Assembly (NCBI GenBank): GCA_900129675.1
Contig: FSRD01000002.1
Span: forward strand, 992,001 to 1,056,000
Reading direction: 5' to 3'
From: Bradyrhizobium erythrophlei
GTDB taxonomy: Bacteria > Pseudomonadota > Alphaproteobacteria > Rhizobiales > Xanthobacteraceae
DNA: 64,000 bases
Shown: one piece after another, positions 34,645 to 42,520 of the stretch
Numbering within the stretch: the first letter of the stretch is position 1
How the letters are laid out: the number at the start of each line of letters is the position of its first letter
The notes under the pieces: model-generated
Databases searched by the model: none
What the model was told of the DNA's origin: nothing
Seen by the model: the letters and a program-made list of their open reading frames with translations, nothing else
Program-made: the position numbers and the translations under genes

Positions 34645-35522
34645 TTCACTTCGGGCGGCATCGACGACAGGATTGAATCGACATTGCCGCCCGTCTTCAG
34701 CCCGAAAGTGGTGCCGCGGTCATAGAGCAGATTGAATTCAACATAACGGCCGCGCCGCACCAGTTGCTCCTCGCGATCCTCTGTTGTCCAGGGCGTGGCA
34801 AAATTCCTCCGGACCAGATCGGGATAGATTCTCAGAAACGCGCGGCCGACGTCCTGCGTGAACGCGAAGTCGGCATCCCAATCGCCGGAATCGTGATGGT
34901 CGTAAAAGATGCCGCCGATGCCGCGGGCTTCCTTGCGGTGCGGCAGATAGAAATAGTCGTCGCACCATTTCTTGTATCTGGCGTAGTCCGCGACCCCGTT
35001 GTGGCGGCCGCAGGCGGCCTGCATCGCGGCATGAAACGCAACCGTGTCGGCGTCCTGCTGGGTCCGCCGCCGATCGAGCACCGGCGTCAGATCCGAGCCG
35101 CCGCCGAACCATGCCTTCGTCGTCACCACAAAGCGTGTGTTCATATGCACGGCAGGAACGTGCGGATTGCGCATGTGCGCGATCACCGAAATGCCGGACG
35201 CCCAGAACCGGGGATCATCGGTGGCGCCTGGAATCTGCGAGCGAAATTCGGGGCTGAATTCGCCATGCACGGTCGAGCAGTGCACGCCGACCTTCTCGAA
35301 CAGCCGCCCGTACATCATCGACATCACGCCGCCGCCGCCCGGCTTTCCGGTGTGGTCGTTGCGGTCCCAGGGCGTGCGCACGAAGCGTCCCGCGCCGCCG
35401 GGGTAGAGCGATGCCGGGGAATCGTCTTCCAGTCGCTCGAAAGCCGCGCAGATGTCGTTGCGCAGCGCTTCGAACCAGCTTCTGGCGCGAGCCTTGCGAT
35501 CGTCGATCACGGACATGTCCAT
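34635..35522 (-). CDS. hemF: Oxygen-dependent coproporphyrinogen III oxidase
   Basis: HemF performs the aerobic decarboxylation of coproporphyrinogen III to protoporphyrinogen IX in haem synthesis. The 295-residue protein has the typical signature blocks GGGVMSMMYGRLFEKVGVHC, HMRNPHVPAVHMNTRFVVT, WFGGGSDLTPVLDRRRTQQD, YLPHRKEARGIGGIFYDHHD and GRYVEFNLLYDRGTTFGLKT. Length is normal. A second ATG two codons in (35516) is also possible. The gene is followed by the overlapping HAD gene and preceded by a palindromic repeat. Confidence 0.96.
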   Translation of the reverse strand: MDMSVIDDRKARARSWFEALRNDICAAFERLEDDSPASLYPGGAGRFVRTPWDRNDHTGKPGGGGVMSMMYGRLFEKVGVHCSTVHGEFSPEFRSQIPGATDDPRFWASGISVIAHMRNPHVPAVHMNTRFVVTTKAWFGGGSDLTPVLDRRRTQQDADTVAFHAAMQAACGRHNGVADYARYKKWCDDYFYLPHRKEARGIGGIFYDHHDSGDWDADFAFTQDVGRAFLRIYPDLVRRNFATPWTTEDREEQLVRRGRYVEFNLLYDRGTTFGLKTGGNVDSILSSMPPEVKWP

Positions 35523-35545
35523 GGGGATTCCTAACGTTTATTCTC

Positions 35546-35662
35546 CGTCATTGCGAGGAGCGCAAGCGACGAAGCAATCCATTGTTTTTTGAGGCTATGG
35601 ATTGCTTCGCGGAGCTTATCATCGGGCGCGCATTCGCGCGACCCGGTGGCTCGCAATGACGG
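35546..35662. repeat. CATTGCGAGGAGCG palindromic repeat, copy 2, with insert
   Basis: The same arms as at 11269-11352 (CGTCATTGCGAGGAGCGCAA and GCAATCCAT ... ATGGATTGCTTCGCGGAG ... GGCTCGCAATGACGG). About 33 bp, itself a small hairpin (GGGCGCGCATTCGCGCGACC), interrupt the right arm. It lies between hemF and queD. Confidence 0.8.
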
Positions 35663-35673
35663 CTAACTCCAAC

Positions 35674-36039
35674 CTAACCCTGCGGCCCGAAGTAAGTGCA
35701 GCTCTCGTTGCAACTGTCGCGGTGAACGCTGACGCGCGTGATCTTTCCGGCGTGCTGAACCCGCTCCCAGATGAAGCGTGACAGGTTTTCGAGTGTCGGC
35801 GGTCCCAGCGCTACGACATTGTTCAGGAGCTTGTGGTCGAGCGTCTTCTGCACCTCCGCCATGCTGCGTTCGAGCAGGCCGAGATCGAGCAGCATCCCGG
35901 TTGTGGGATCGGGCGTTCCCCGCACACTCACTTCGGCGCGAAACGAGTGGCCGTGGATTTCCTCGCTGGCCGCGCCAAACGTCGTTCCCGGCAGCGAATG
36001 CGCCGCCTCGAAGCGGAACGATTTCGTCAATTCCCACAT
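35674..36039 (-). CDS. queD: QueD-like 6-carboxytetrahydropterin synthase, catalytic Cys position is Ser
   Basis: The 121-residue protein has the PTPS/QueD fold: zinc ligands His14 (FRFEAAHSLPG), His29 and His31 (IHGHSFRAEV), the LDHKLLNN segment, the PTLENLSRFIW helix and CxxxC at residues 109-113 near the end (as in E. coli QueD). In E. coli QueD the nucleophile Cys lies four residues before HGH; here that place is Ser25. The role in 7-deazaguanine (queuosine) synthesis is supported by queE 46 nt upstream on the same strand. Whether it makes 6-carboxytetrahydropterin with another nucleophile is open. Confidence 0.87.
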   Translation of the reverse strand: MWELTKSFRFEAAHSLPGTTFGAASEEIHGHSFRAEVSVRGTPDPTTGMLLDLGLLERSMAEVQKTLDHKLLNNVVALGPPTLENLSRFIWERVQHAGKITRVSVHRDSCNESCTYFGPQG

Positions 36040-36085
36040 CTGAAACTCAAATCCTGTCTGATGCCAATGCCGTCTGATTCCGAGT

Positions 36086-36721
36086 CTATCTAATGCCGAG
36101 CGTCTTGTGCGTCTGCATGCTGAGCCGCCATTTGGGATGGCGCAGGCAATAGTCGACCGCGCGCGCGGTGTTTTCCGTCACGTTGGGGCCGTCCATCGGC
36201 TGCAGCGAGAAGCGCTCGAAGGAAAGATTGATATAGTCCTCCGGCGCAACACCTTGCTGCGGATAGACCAGCTTCAGTTCGTGACCGGCGCGTACCACGA
36301 GGTCGGCGCCGGCTTTCGGGCTGACGCAAATCCAGTCCATGCCCTCAGGCGGGGCGATGGTTCCATTGGTCTCGACGCCGATCTCGAAGCCGCGCGCATG
36401 CAGCGCGTCGATCAGCGGTCGATCCACCTGCAACAGCGGTTCGCCGCCGGTCAGGACGACATAGCGGTTGGCGTTCGCGCCCGTCCATTGCGCAGCGACG
36501 GTATCGGCGAGCTGGTCTGCCGAGCCATAGCGGCCGCCCAGCGTGCCGTCGGTGCCGACAAAGTCTGTGTCACAAAACTTGCAGGTTGCGCTGGCGCGGT
36601 CCTGTTCGCGGCCGCTCCAGAGGTTGCAACCGGAGAATCGGCAAAACACCGCAGCCCGGCCGGCATGCGCGCCTTCGCCCTGCAGGGTCAGAAAGATTTC
36701 TTTGACCGCGTAACTCACCAC
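36086..36721 (-). CDS. queE: 7-carboxy-7-deazaguanine synthase
   Basis: This radical SAM enzyme turns 6-carboxytetrahydropterin into 7-carboxy-7-deazaguanine on the queuosine path. The 211-residue product has LTLQGEGAHAGRAAVFCRFS followed by an iron-sulfur motif Cys32-x14-Cys47-x2-Cys50, the expanded CX14CX2C version known from the Burkholderia-type QueE, VVLTGGEPLLQ for SAM, VETNGT and WICVSPKAG. It is transcribed with queD downstream and trmL upstream (6 nt gap), so three RNA-modification genes are clustered. Confidence 0.95.
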   Translation of the reverse strand: MVSYAVKEIFLTLQGEGAHAGRAAVFCRFSGCNLWSGREQDRASATCKFCDTDFVGTDGTLGGRYGSADQLADTVAAQWTGANANRYVVLTGGEPLLQVDRPLIDALHARGFEIGVETNGTIAPPEGMDWICVSPKAGADLVVRAGHELKLVYPQQGVAPEDYINLSFERFSLQPMDGPNVTENTARAVDYCLRHPKWRLSMQTHKTLGIR

Positions 36722-36727
36722 GCCTCC

Positions 36728-37183
36728 TTAAACTCCGGAACCGGTTTGCCTGAGCGCCTCGCCCAGGGCCATCGCCGCCGCCATGGCGACATTGAGCGAG
36801 CGCAAGCCCGGCTTGATCGGGATCAGCAGCCGGGCATCGGCGCTGGCTGCGACCGCATCGGGGACCCCGGCGGATTCCCGCCCGAACAGCAAGACATCGT
36901 TCGCGCCATAGCGGAAATCCAGATAGGAACCAGCCGCCTTGGTCGTGAAAAGGATCAGCCGGAACCCCCCGTCGTTACGCCATTGTTCGAATTTTGGCCA
37001 TGAGTCGTGGCGCGTAATGTTCACTTGGTCGAGATAGTCCATGCCGGCCCGGCGGAAGTGCCGGTCGGACACTGGAAATCCCGCCGGCTCGATAATATGG
37101 GCCGCGACATCCAGGCATGCGCACAGACGCAGAATCGTTCCTGTGTTCTGGGGGATGTCGGGCTGGAAAAGCGCAATCTGCAT
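36728..37183 (-). CDS. trmL: tRNA (cytidine(34)-2'-O)-methyltransferase
   Basis: TrmL is a small SPOUT methyltransferase that modifies the wobble base of leucine tRNAs. The 151-residue protein starts MQIALFQPDIPQNTGTILRL and has the trefoil-knot motifs: GRESAGVPDAVAASADARLL, IPIKPGLRSLNVAMAAAMAL. The start at 37183 is chosen because it fits the family N-terminus; a 25-residue longer frame from 37258 has no homologous look. Stop is 6 nt before queE. Confidence 0.93.
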   Translation of the reverse strand: MQIALFQPDIPQNTGTILRLCACLDVAAHIIEPAGFPVSDRHFRRAGMDYLDQVNITRHDSWPKFEQWRNDGGFRLILFTTKAAGSYLDFRYGANDVLLFGRESAGVPDAVAASADARLLIPIKPGLRSLNVAMAAAMALGEALRQTGSGV

Positions 37184-37461
37184 AATGTGGCGGCTTGTGA
37201 AGTCCCGATGAAAATCTCTTAATACATCGCCGCTTCGCGCGGATTTAGTGCATTGCACGCTTGCGAGCCGATAGCGGGCTTGCGCTCTTACGGCAAGGGT
37301 GCCAATAGAACGATTCTGGACTGCTTGTTCCGCCGGATTGGCCGGGAAAAGTGGTCTTTCTGCCGCCGCGGGGGTCGCGGGCGCCGGCAGCCTCTTCCGG
37401 TCGCGTTTTCAGCGCCTCCGGGGCGGTTCCGCTGGCTGCAGATGAGAAAGGGCTTGGAATC
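37184..37461. other. Divergent gap between trmL and the Rieske gene
   Basis: It should hold promoters for both directions. The frame upstream of GTG 37462 is open back to 37351, but its residues are Arg/Ser/Ala-rich and unlike the Rieske N-terminus. Confidence 0.4.
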
Positions 37462-37992
37462 GTGACGACAGCGTCTTCGGCGGACCATCCGACACGCCGT
37501 GATTTTCTTTTTGTTGCAACGGGAGCCGTCGCCGCGGTTGGCACAGCTGCCGCCGTGTGGCCGCTGGTTTCCCAGATGAACCCGGATGCCTCGACGATCG
37601 CGGCCGGTGCGCCGATCGAAGTCGATCTGGCTCCAATTGCCGAAGGCCAGGACATCAAGGTGTTCTGGCGCGGCAAGCCGATCTACATCAGCCACCGCAC
37701 CAAGAAACAGATCGACGAGGCGCGCTCGGTTCCGGTCGCCAGCCTGCCCGATCCGGCGAGCGATCAGTCCCGGGTCAAGGAGGGCCATGACCAGTGGCTG
37801 GTCGTGATCGGCATCTGCACCCATCTCGGCTGCATCCCGATCGCGCATGAGGGCAATTACGACGGCTTCTTCTGCCCCTGCCACGGCTCGCAATACGATT
37901 CTTCGGGCCGTATCCGTCAGGGACCCGCTCCTGCCAACTTGCCGGTGCCGCCCTATCAGTTCGTTTCCAATACCAAAATCCAGATTGGCTAA
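37462..37992 (+). CDS. petA: Ubiquinol-cytochrome c reductase Rieske iron-sulfur subunit
   Basis: This is the 2Fe-2S subunit (FbcF) of the bc1 complex. The 176-residue protein from GTG 37462 starts VTTASSADHPTRRDFLFVAT with a twin-arginine motif and membrane anchor (FVATGAVAAVGTAAAVWPLV). The cluster ligands are Cys119 and His121 in CTHLGC, Cys138 and His141 in CPCHGS, with Cys124 and Cys140 for the disulfide. It is followed after 72 nt by fbcH, with a hairpin between. This matches the two-gene fbcFH layout of Bradyrhizobium. The annotation petA/fbcF is secure; the GTG start follows family N-termini. Confidence 0.95.
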   Translation: MTTASSADHPTRRDFLFVATGAVAAVGTAAAVWPLVSQMNPDASTIAAGAPIEVDLAPIAEGQDIKVFWRGKPIYISHRTKKQIDEARSVPVASLPDPASDQSRVKEGHDQWLVVIGICTHLGCIPIAHEGNYDGFFCPCHGSQYDSSGRIRQGPAPANLPVPPYQFVSNTKIQIG

Positions 37993-38013
37993 GTCTCGGG
38001 TCTCCCGAGACTT
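37991..38013 (+). other. Intercistronic hairpin between petA and fbcH
   Basis: AAGTCTCGGG-TCT-CCCGAGACTT is a perfect 10-bp stem with a 3-nt loop that begins inside the petA stop codon. A T-rich run (CGTTTTTCTT) comes only about 22 nt later, so it looks like an mRNA stability or processing element rather than a full terminator. Confidence 0.55.
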
Positions 38014-38064
38014 GGGCCTGGATTTGGACCCGTCGCGTCGTTTTTCTTCCTCAGGATCGCATCA

Positions 38065-40134
38065 ATGAGCGGACCATCCGATTTCCAGCTGACCAACCCC
38101 GCCTTGAAGTGGATCGAGCGGCGCCTCCCGATCATGGGGCTGGTGCACTCTTCGTTCATCGCCTATCCGACGCCGCGCAACCTGAACTACTGGTGGACCT
38201 TCGGCGCCATCCTTTCGATGATGCTGGGGGTGCAGATCCTCACCGGCGTGATCCTGGCGATGCACTACACGCCGGAGGCCACCATGGCCTTCAAGTCGGT
38301 CGAAAGCATCGTCCGCGACGTGAATTACGGCTGGCTGTTGCGCAACATGCACGCCAGCGGCGCCTCGATGTTCTTCCTCGCCGTCTATATCCATATGTTC
38401 CGCGGCCTGTATTACGGGTCATACAAGGAGCCGCGTGAAATCCTCTGGATTCTTGGCGTCATCATCTACCTCCTGATGATGGCGACCGGCTTCATGGGCT
38501 ATGTGCTGCCGTGGGGCCAGATGAGCTTCTGGGGCGCCACCGTCATCACCAACCTGTTCTCCGCCGTGCCCTATTTCGGCGAGAGCATCGTAACGCTGTT
38601 GTGGGGCGGCTATTCGGTCGGCAACCCGACGCTGAACCGCTTCTTCTCGCTGCATTATCTGCTGCCGTTCGTGATCGCCGGCGTGGTCGTGCTGCACATC
38701 TGGGCGCTGCACGTCGCGGGCCAGAACAACCCGGCTGGCGTCGACGTGAAGACCGAAAAGGACACCGTGCCGTTCACGCCCCATGCGACCATCAAGGACA
38801 TGTTCGGCACGTCCTGCTTCCTGATCTTCTACGCCTGGTTCATCTTCTACATGCCGAACTATCTCGGCGACGCCGACAACTATATTCCGGCCAACCCCGG
38901 CGTGACGCCCGCGCACATCGTGCCGGAATGGTATTACCTGCCGTTCTACGCGATCCTGCGCTCGATCCCGAACAAGCTCGCCGGCGTCATCGCAATGTTC
39001 TCGGCGATCATCGTGCTCGCCTTCCTGCCCTGGCTCGACAGCGCGAAAACCCGGTCGTCGAAGTATCGCCCGCTGGCCAAGCAGTTCTTCTGGATCTTCG
39101 TCGTCGTCTGCATCCTGCTCGGCTATCTCGGTGCGCAGCCGCCGGAAGGCATCTACGTCATTGCAGGCCGTATCCTCACCGCCTGCTACTTCGCCTATTT
39201 CCTGATCGTGCTGCCGCTGCTCGCGCGGATCGAAACGCCAAGACCTTTGCCGAACTCGATCGCCGACGATGTGCTCGCGAAGAGTAGCGGCAAGGCGGCG
39301 CCGATGGTCTCGACAATCATCGCGATCATGGTCGCGGGCGGGCTGCTGTTCGGCGGCGCGCAGAGCGCCAGGGCCGAGGACCAGGATGTGCCGCCTTCGG
39401 TGAAGTGGTCGTTTGCCGGCCCTTTCGGCAAGTTTGACCGCGCCTCGATGCAGCGCGGCCTGAAGGTCTACAAGGAGGTCTGCTCGGCCTGCCACGCCTT
39501 GTCCTACATCGCGTTCCGCAATCTTGGCGATCCCGGCGGTCCCGGCTATTCGACGGCGCAGGCCGCTGCGCTGGCCGCCGAGTACAAGGTCAAGGACGGC
39601 CCGAACGATCAGGGCGAAATGTTCGAGCGGCCCGGCCGGCCGGCGGACTATTTCCCCTCGCCATTCCCGAACGAGCAGGCGGCCCGTGTCGCCAATGGCG
39701 GCGCCTATCCGCCGGACCTGTCGCTGATCACGAAGGCGCGTTCCTACGAGCGCGGTTTCCCGTGGTTCATCTTCGATTTCTTCAGCCAGTTCCAGGAACA
39801 GGGCCCGAACTACGTCAGCGCGATCCTGCAGGGTTTTGAGGACAAGCCGCCGGCCGGCGTCACCATTCCGGATGGCTCCTACTACAATAAATATTTCCCC
39901 GGCCACGCCATCAAGATGCCGAAGCCGCTGAGCGACGGCCAGGTCACCTTCGACGACGGATCGCCGGCGACGGTGGCGCAATATGCGCACGACGTCACCA
40001 CGTTCCTGATGTGGACCGCGGAGCCGCATATGGAGGCGCGCAAGCGGATCGGCCTGCAGGTGTTCGTGTTCCTGATCCTGTTCGCGGGCTTGATGTATTT
40101 CACCAAGAAGAAGGTCTGGGCCGACGCGCACTAA
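38065..40134 (+). CDS. fbcH: Cytochrome b/c1 fusion preprotein
   Basis: One 689-residue frame encodes cytochrome b (about residues 1-420, eight transmembrane helices, with HASGASMFFLAVYIHMFRGL, GYVLPWGQMSFWGATVITNL and PEWYYLPFYAILRSIPNKLA) followed by a secretory helix (VSTIIAIMVAGGLLFGGAQS, ARAED cleavage) and cytochrome c1 with the haem site CSACH at residues 473-477 and a C-terminal anchor (VFVFLILFAGLMYFTKKK). In Bradyrhizobium this polyprotein is cut by signal peptidase into two subunits; the internal AxA site supports the same here. With petA it makes the complete bc1 complex core. Confidence 0.97.
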   Translation: MSGPSDFQLTNPALKWIERRLPIMGLVHSSFIAYPTPRNLNYWWTFGAILSMMLGVQILTGVILAMHYTPEATMAFKSVESIVRDVNYGWLLRNMHASGASMFFLAVYIHMFRGLYYGSYKEPREILWILGVIIYLLMMATGFMGYVLPWGQMSFWGATVITNLFSAVPYFGESIVTLLWGGYSVGNPTLNRFFSLHYLLPFVIAGVVVLHIWALHVAGQNNPAGVDVKTEKDTVPFTPHATIKDMFGTSCFLIFYAWFIFYMPNYLGDADNYIPANPGVTPAHIVPEWYYLPFYAILRSIPNKLAGVIAMFSAIIVLAFLPWLDSAKTRSSKYRPLAKQFFWIFVVVCILLGYLGAQPPEGIYVIAGRILTACYFAYFLIVLPLLARIETPRPLPNSIADDVLAKSSGKAAPMVSTIIAIMVAGGLLFGGAQSARAEDQDVPPSVKWSFAGPFGKFDRASMQRGLKVYKEVCSACHALSYIAFRNLGDPGGPGYSTAQAAALAAEYKVKDGPNDQGEMFERPGRPADYFPSPFPNEQAARVANGGAYPPDLSLITKARSYERGFPWFIFDFFSQFQEQGPNYVSAILQGFEDKPPAGVTIPDGSYYNKYFPGHAIKMPKPLSDGQVTFDDGSPATVAQYAHDVTTFLMWTAEPHMEARKRIGLQVFVFLILFAGLMYFTKKKVWADAH

Positions 40135-40161
40135 GCGCTTCGGGCGGCCATGTGAATTCGG

Positions 40162-40187
40162 AAAAGCCCCTGCGGGGGCTTTTTTGT
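40162..40187 (+). terminator. Rho-independent terminator after fbcH
   Basis: AAAAGCCCC-TGC-GGGGGCTTTTTT forms a GC-rich stem with a T-run, 28 nt after the fbcH stop. Confidence 0.92.
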
Positions 40188-40201
40188 TGGGTTGATTTAG
40201 G

Positions 40202-40306
40202 TGTCATTCCAGGATGGTGCGTTAGCACCAGACCCGGAATCTCGAGATTCTCGGATGCGCAATTGCGCATCATGGTTCGATGCTTCGCATCGCCCCGGAA
40301 TGACGG
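40202..40306. repeat. TGTCATTCC...CCGGAATGACGG palindromic repeat
   Basis: Outer arms (GTCATTCC / GGAATGAC) enclose smaller palindromes CCGGAATCTCGAGATTCTCGG and GATGCTTCGCATC. It lies between the fbcH terminator and the dienelactone-hydrolase-like gene. This composite type is, from memory, very frequent in Bradyrhizobium genomes. Confidence 0.75.
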
Positions 40307-40381
40307 TGGTGGATTGCTTCCTGACCGCACAGCAGACAAAATGGCCGCCAACGGCCCCCCAAATAACTCCCGGAGGAACCC

Positions 40382-41056
40382 ATGGGTACCAGCATCTCCT
40401 TCAGTCGCCCCGACGGCAAGGACGCCTACGGCTATCTTGCCAATGCCGCGCAGGGCAATGCGCCCGGTGTGGTCGTGATCCAGGAATGGTGGGGGCTGCA
40501 GGGCCAGATCAAGGGAATATGCGACCGCTTCGCGCTAGCCGGCTTCGATGCACTGGCGCCCGATCTCTACAACGGCAAGGTGGTGCCGTATCACGACATG
40601 GACGCCGCCGGCAAAGAGATGAACTCACTGGATTTCATGGACGCCACCACGCAGACTGTGCGCGGCGCTGCGCAATACTTGGCCAGGAACGGCAGCAAGG
40701 TCGGCCTGACCGGCTTCTGCCTGGGCGGCGCAGTGACCATCATCGGCGCCACCAAGATCCCGGAACTTACGGCGGGCGTGGTGTTCTACGGCATTCCGCC
40801 GGAGCAGGCGGCGAAACCGGCGGACGTGAAAATTCCACTGCAGGCCCATTTCGCCAACAAGGACGACTGGTGCACGCCGGCCGCGGTCGATGGCTTCGAG
40901 AAGGCGATGAAGGCCGCGGGCAAATCGCTGGAACTGTTCCGCTATGACGCCGAGCACGGCTTCGGCAACGAGCAGCGCGTGTCGGTGCACGACCGGCACT
41001 GCGCGGAACTGGCTTGGGGCCGCGCCACCGAGTTTTTCAAAAAGCATCTGGGGTGA
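40382..41056 (+). CDS. Dienelactone hydrolase family protein
   Basis: The 224-residue alpha/beta hydrolase has the DLH nucleophile elbow GFCLGG with Cys113 instead of Ser, acid Asp in FANKDDWCTP (residues 158-165) and His192 in EHGFGN. It has EWWGL near the start (35-39), the family's substrate-pocket motif. It could hydrolyse dienelactones in aromatic degradation or serve as a broad esterase. CGGAGG stands 7 nt before the ATG. The neighbouring extradiol dioxygenase gene supports an aromatic-compound role, though the two genes converge. Confidence 0.9.
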   Translation: MGTSISFSRPDGKDAYGYLANAAQGNAPGVVVIQEWWGLQGQIKGICDRFALAGFDALAPDLYNGKVVPYHDMDAAGKEMNSLDFMDATTQTVRGAAQYLARNGSKVGLTGFCLGGAVTIIGATKIPELTAGVVFYGIPPEQAAKPADVKIPLQAHFANKDDWCTPAAVDGFEKAMKAAGKSLELFRYDAEHGFGNEQRVSVHDRHCAELAWGRATEFFKKHLG

Positions 41057-41074
41057 GGGGACGGCTATTTCCGT

Positions 41075-41158
41075 CGTCATTGCGAGGAGCAAAGCGGCGA
41101 AGCAATCCATACCTTCTGCGCGGATGGATGGATTGCTTCGCTTCGCTCGCAATGACGG
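41075..41158. repeat. CATTGCGAGGAGCG palindromic repeat, copy 3
   Basis: CGTCATTGCGAGGAGC...GAAGCAATCCAT and ATGGATTGCTTCGC...GCTCGCAATGACGG form an 80-bp imperfect hairpin between convergent genes. Confidence 0.8.
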
Positions 41159-41195
41159 GGAAACCGAAGGTGCCGGCTTCCTTACGGCGACCGCG

Positions 41196-42197
41196 TCAGC
41201 CCTTGCCGCTCACCCCATCCCACCACGCGCAGGTGCCTGACATCAGCTTGTAATTGCCTTCCATCACCTGAACCGGCGCCCGCAGGCCCGAGGCCGCCGC
41301 GTGCATCCGCATCTCGCGGGCGACTTCGCGGTCAGCCGGCGACAGCCAGACGCGATCGTGGCCCCACAGGCTCGGGCCATCGTGCATCTCGACCGGTTGC
41401 CAGGTCGATGGCTCGATTTCGCGGCCGCCCCAGCCGCATTCGATCATGAAGGATGACGGCGTCCTGGCGTAAAACGATGTCATGAAATCGTTGGTATGAC
41501 GGCCGAGCGTGACGCCGACGCGGTCGGGCTGGGTCAGCGCGATGTCGTAGCACTGGCCGACATCGTCGAGCGAAAACAGTTCCACCATCAGATGATGCAT
41601 GCCGTTCTTGCCGGTCTCGATCAGGGCGAGACTGTGATGCCGCGCGTTGACGTGGAAGAAATAGGCGCGAAACGGCTTTTCGATGTAGTCGGAAAGTCCG
41701 AAGCCGAGCACATCGACATAGAACGCCATCACGGGGGCGATGTTTTCGACGGTCAGCACGGCATGCCCGAGGCCGAGTGGGCCGGTGCGAAAACCCGAGA
41801 TCGAGCGGCCGTGCCTGAACGGGGTGTCATCGATCTCGGCGCCGTAAAACGCCTCGAGGCGGTTGCCGGCGGGATCGCGGAATGAAATCAGGCCGCGCAC
41901 GCGCCGTGCGTCGGCCAAGGTCCGCGGCTCCGCCGTGACCTCGACGCCGGCCTTCTCCAGCCGCGCCGCGAGTTGGTCCAGCGCCGCGGCATCCGCCACT
42001 TCCCAGCCGAAGAATCGCGTCCCCTCGGGCATCGCGCGGTCGATGACGATGCGCTGTTTGCGGTCGTCCATCCGGAACGCCAGCAGCGAATTGCCGCGCT
42101 CCACTGCCTGCAGGCCGACCAGCGAGGTGCCGAACTGCCGCCAATCGTCGAGCGTGTCCGATCCGAAGCCTGCATATCCCAGACCCAGCAATGCCAT
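41196..42197 (-). CDS. BphC-type extradiol dioxygenase (VOC superfamily)
   Basis: The 333-residue protein has two VOC modules in the type I extradiol layout, with all active-site residues in register with BphC (shifted by about seven): His145 (LGLGHAVL), His202 (GMHHLMVE) and Glu253 (FMIECGWGG) for iron, His188 (ARHHSLAL), His234 (LGRHTND) and Tyr243 (SFYARTP) in the pocket. It should cleave a catechol-type ring next to its hydroxyls; exact substrate unknown. The start at 42197 has GGAGG 8 nt upstream; a longer in-frame start at 42260 is rejected. It is divergent from trpL. Confidence 0.92.
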   Translation of the reverse strand: MALLGLGYAGFGSDTLDDWRQFGTSLVGLQAVERGNSLLAFRMDDRKQRIVIDRAMPEGTRFFGWEVADAAALDQLAARLEKAGVEVTAEPRTLADARRVRGLISFRDPAGNRLEAFYGAEIDDTPFRHGRSISGFRTGPLGLGHAVLTVENIAPVMAFYVDVLGFGLSDYIEKPFRAYFFHVNARHHSLALIETGKNGMHHLMVELFSLDDVGQCYDIALTQPDRVGVTLGRHTNDFMTSFYARTPSSFMIECGWGGREIEPSTWQPVEMHDGPSLWGHDRVWLSPADREVAREMRMHAAASGLRAPVQVMEGNYKLMSGTCAWWDGVSGKG

Positions 42198-42322
42198 CTG
42201 TGCGCCTCCGTTTGTTGCCAGCGTTTCGTTCGCCGCCGCTTGGGGGCGAATCTGACGCATATTTTCGCCCTTTCAAACCCCAAAAATGGGCCCCGGCCCG
42301 GCTTGGGACGGAGGCGCCTCCC

Positions 42323-42351
42323 TTGACATCGCCCCCGGCGGATGGTGTTTA
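42323..42351 (+). promoter_or_regulatory. Promoter of the trpL-trpE(G) unit
   Basis: TTGACA (42323-42328) is followed after exactly 17 bp by TGTTTA (42346-42351). Initiation 6-7 nt downstream would fall at about 42358, the A of the trpL ATG. The -35 is a perfect sigma-70 hexamer; the -10 is weaker. Confidence 0.65.
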
Positions 42352-42357
42352 GCCCCC

Positions 42358-42405
42358 ATGAACACCGTTCTCCGCCCATCCCGTCTTTGGTGGCGCACCT
42401 CTTAA
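42358..42405 (+). CDS. trpL: trp leader peptide
   Basis: A 15-codon ORF encodes MNTVLRPSRLWWRTS with two adjacent Trp codons (42388-42393), 116 nt before trpE(G). This is the classic sensor of ribosome-mediated attenuation: when charged tRNA-Trp is scarce, the ribosome stalls on the Trp pair. No purine-rich ribosome site precedes the ATG, and the predicted transcription start coincides with it, so translation is probably leaderless, as described for the Sinorhizobium meliloti trpL leader. There the peptide (peTrpL) also acts in trans. Confidence 0.88.
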   Translation: MNTVLRPSRLWWRTS

Positions 42406-42482
42406 GAGGTGGCCGGTGCGATTTCATTTTTCAAAATCGTCGAAGGTCGCCATCGCAGTGCGACGGTCCCTTCGTTTGTCCT
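42358..42482 (+). ncRNA. trp attenuator RNA (rnTrpL-like)
   Basis: The leader holds: hairpin 1:2 with CACCTC-TTAA-GAGGTG (42397-42412) starting just after the Trp codons and including the trpL stop; a possible antiterminator pairing CGATTT (42419-42424) with AAATCG (about 42434-42439); and a terminator-like hairpin GAAGG/TCGC (42442-42450) with GCGA/CCTTC (42460-42473) followed by GTTTGTC. The released short RNA would correspond to rnTrpL of other rhizobia. The pairing scheme is my reading by eye and needs folding to confirm. Confidence 0.65.
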
Positions 42483-42520
42483 GTGTGGCGCTCCCTCGCT
42501 AAGTTTCGTAAGAGGATCAC

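Noticed and set aside
38419..40131. Minus-strand ORF of 570 aa
   Set aside because: Antisense to fbcH, which has all cytochrome b/c1 motifs.
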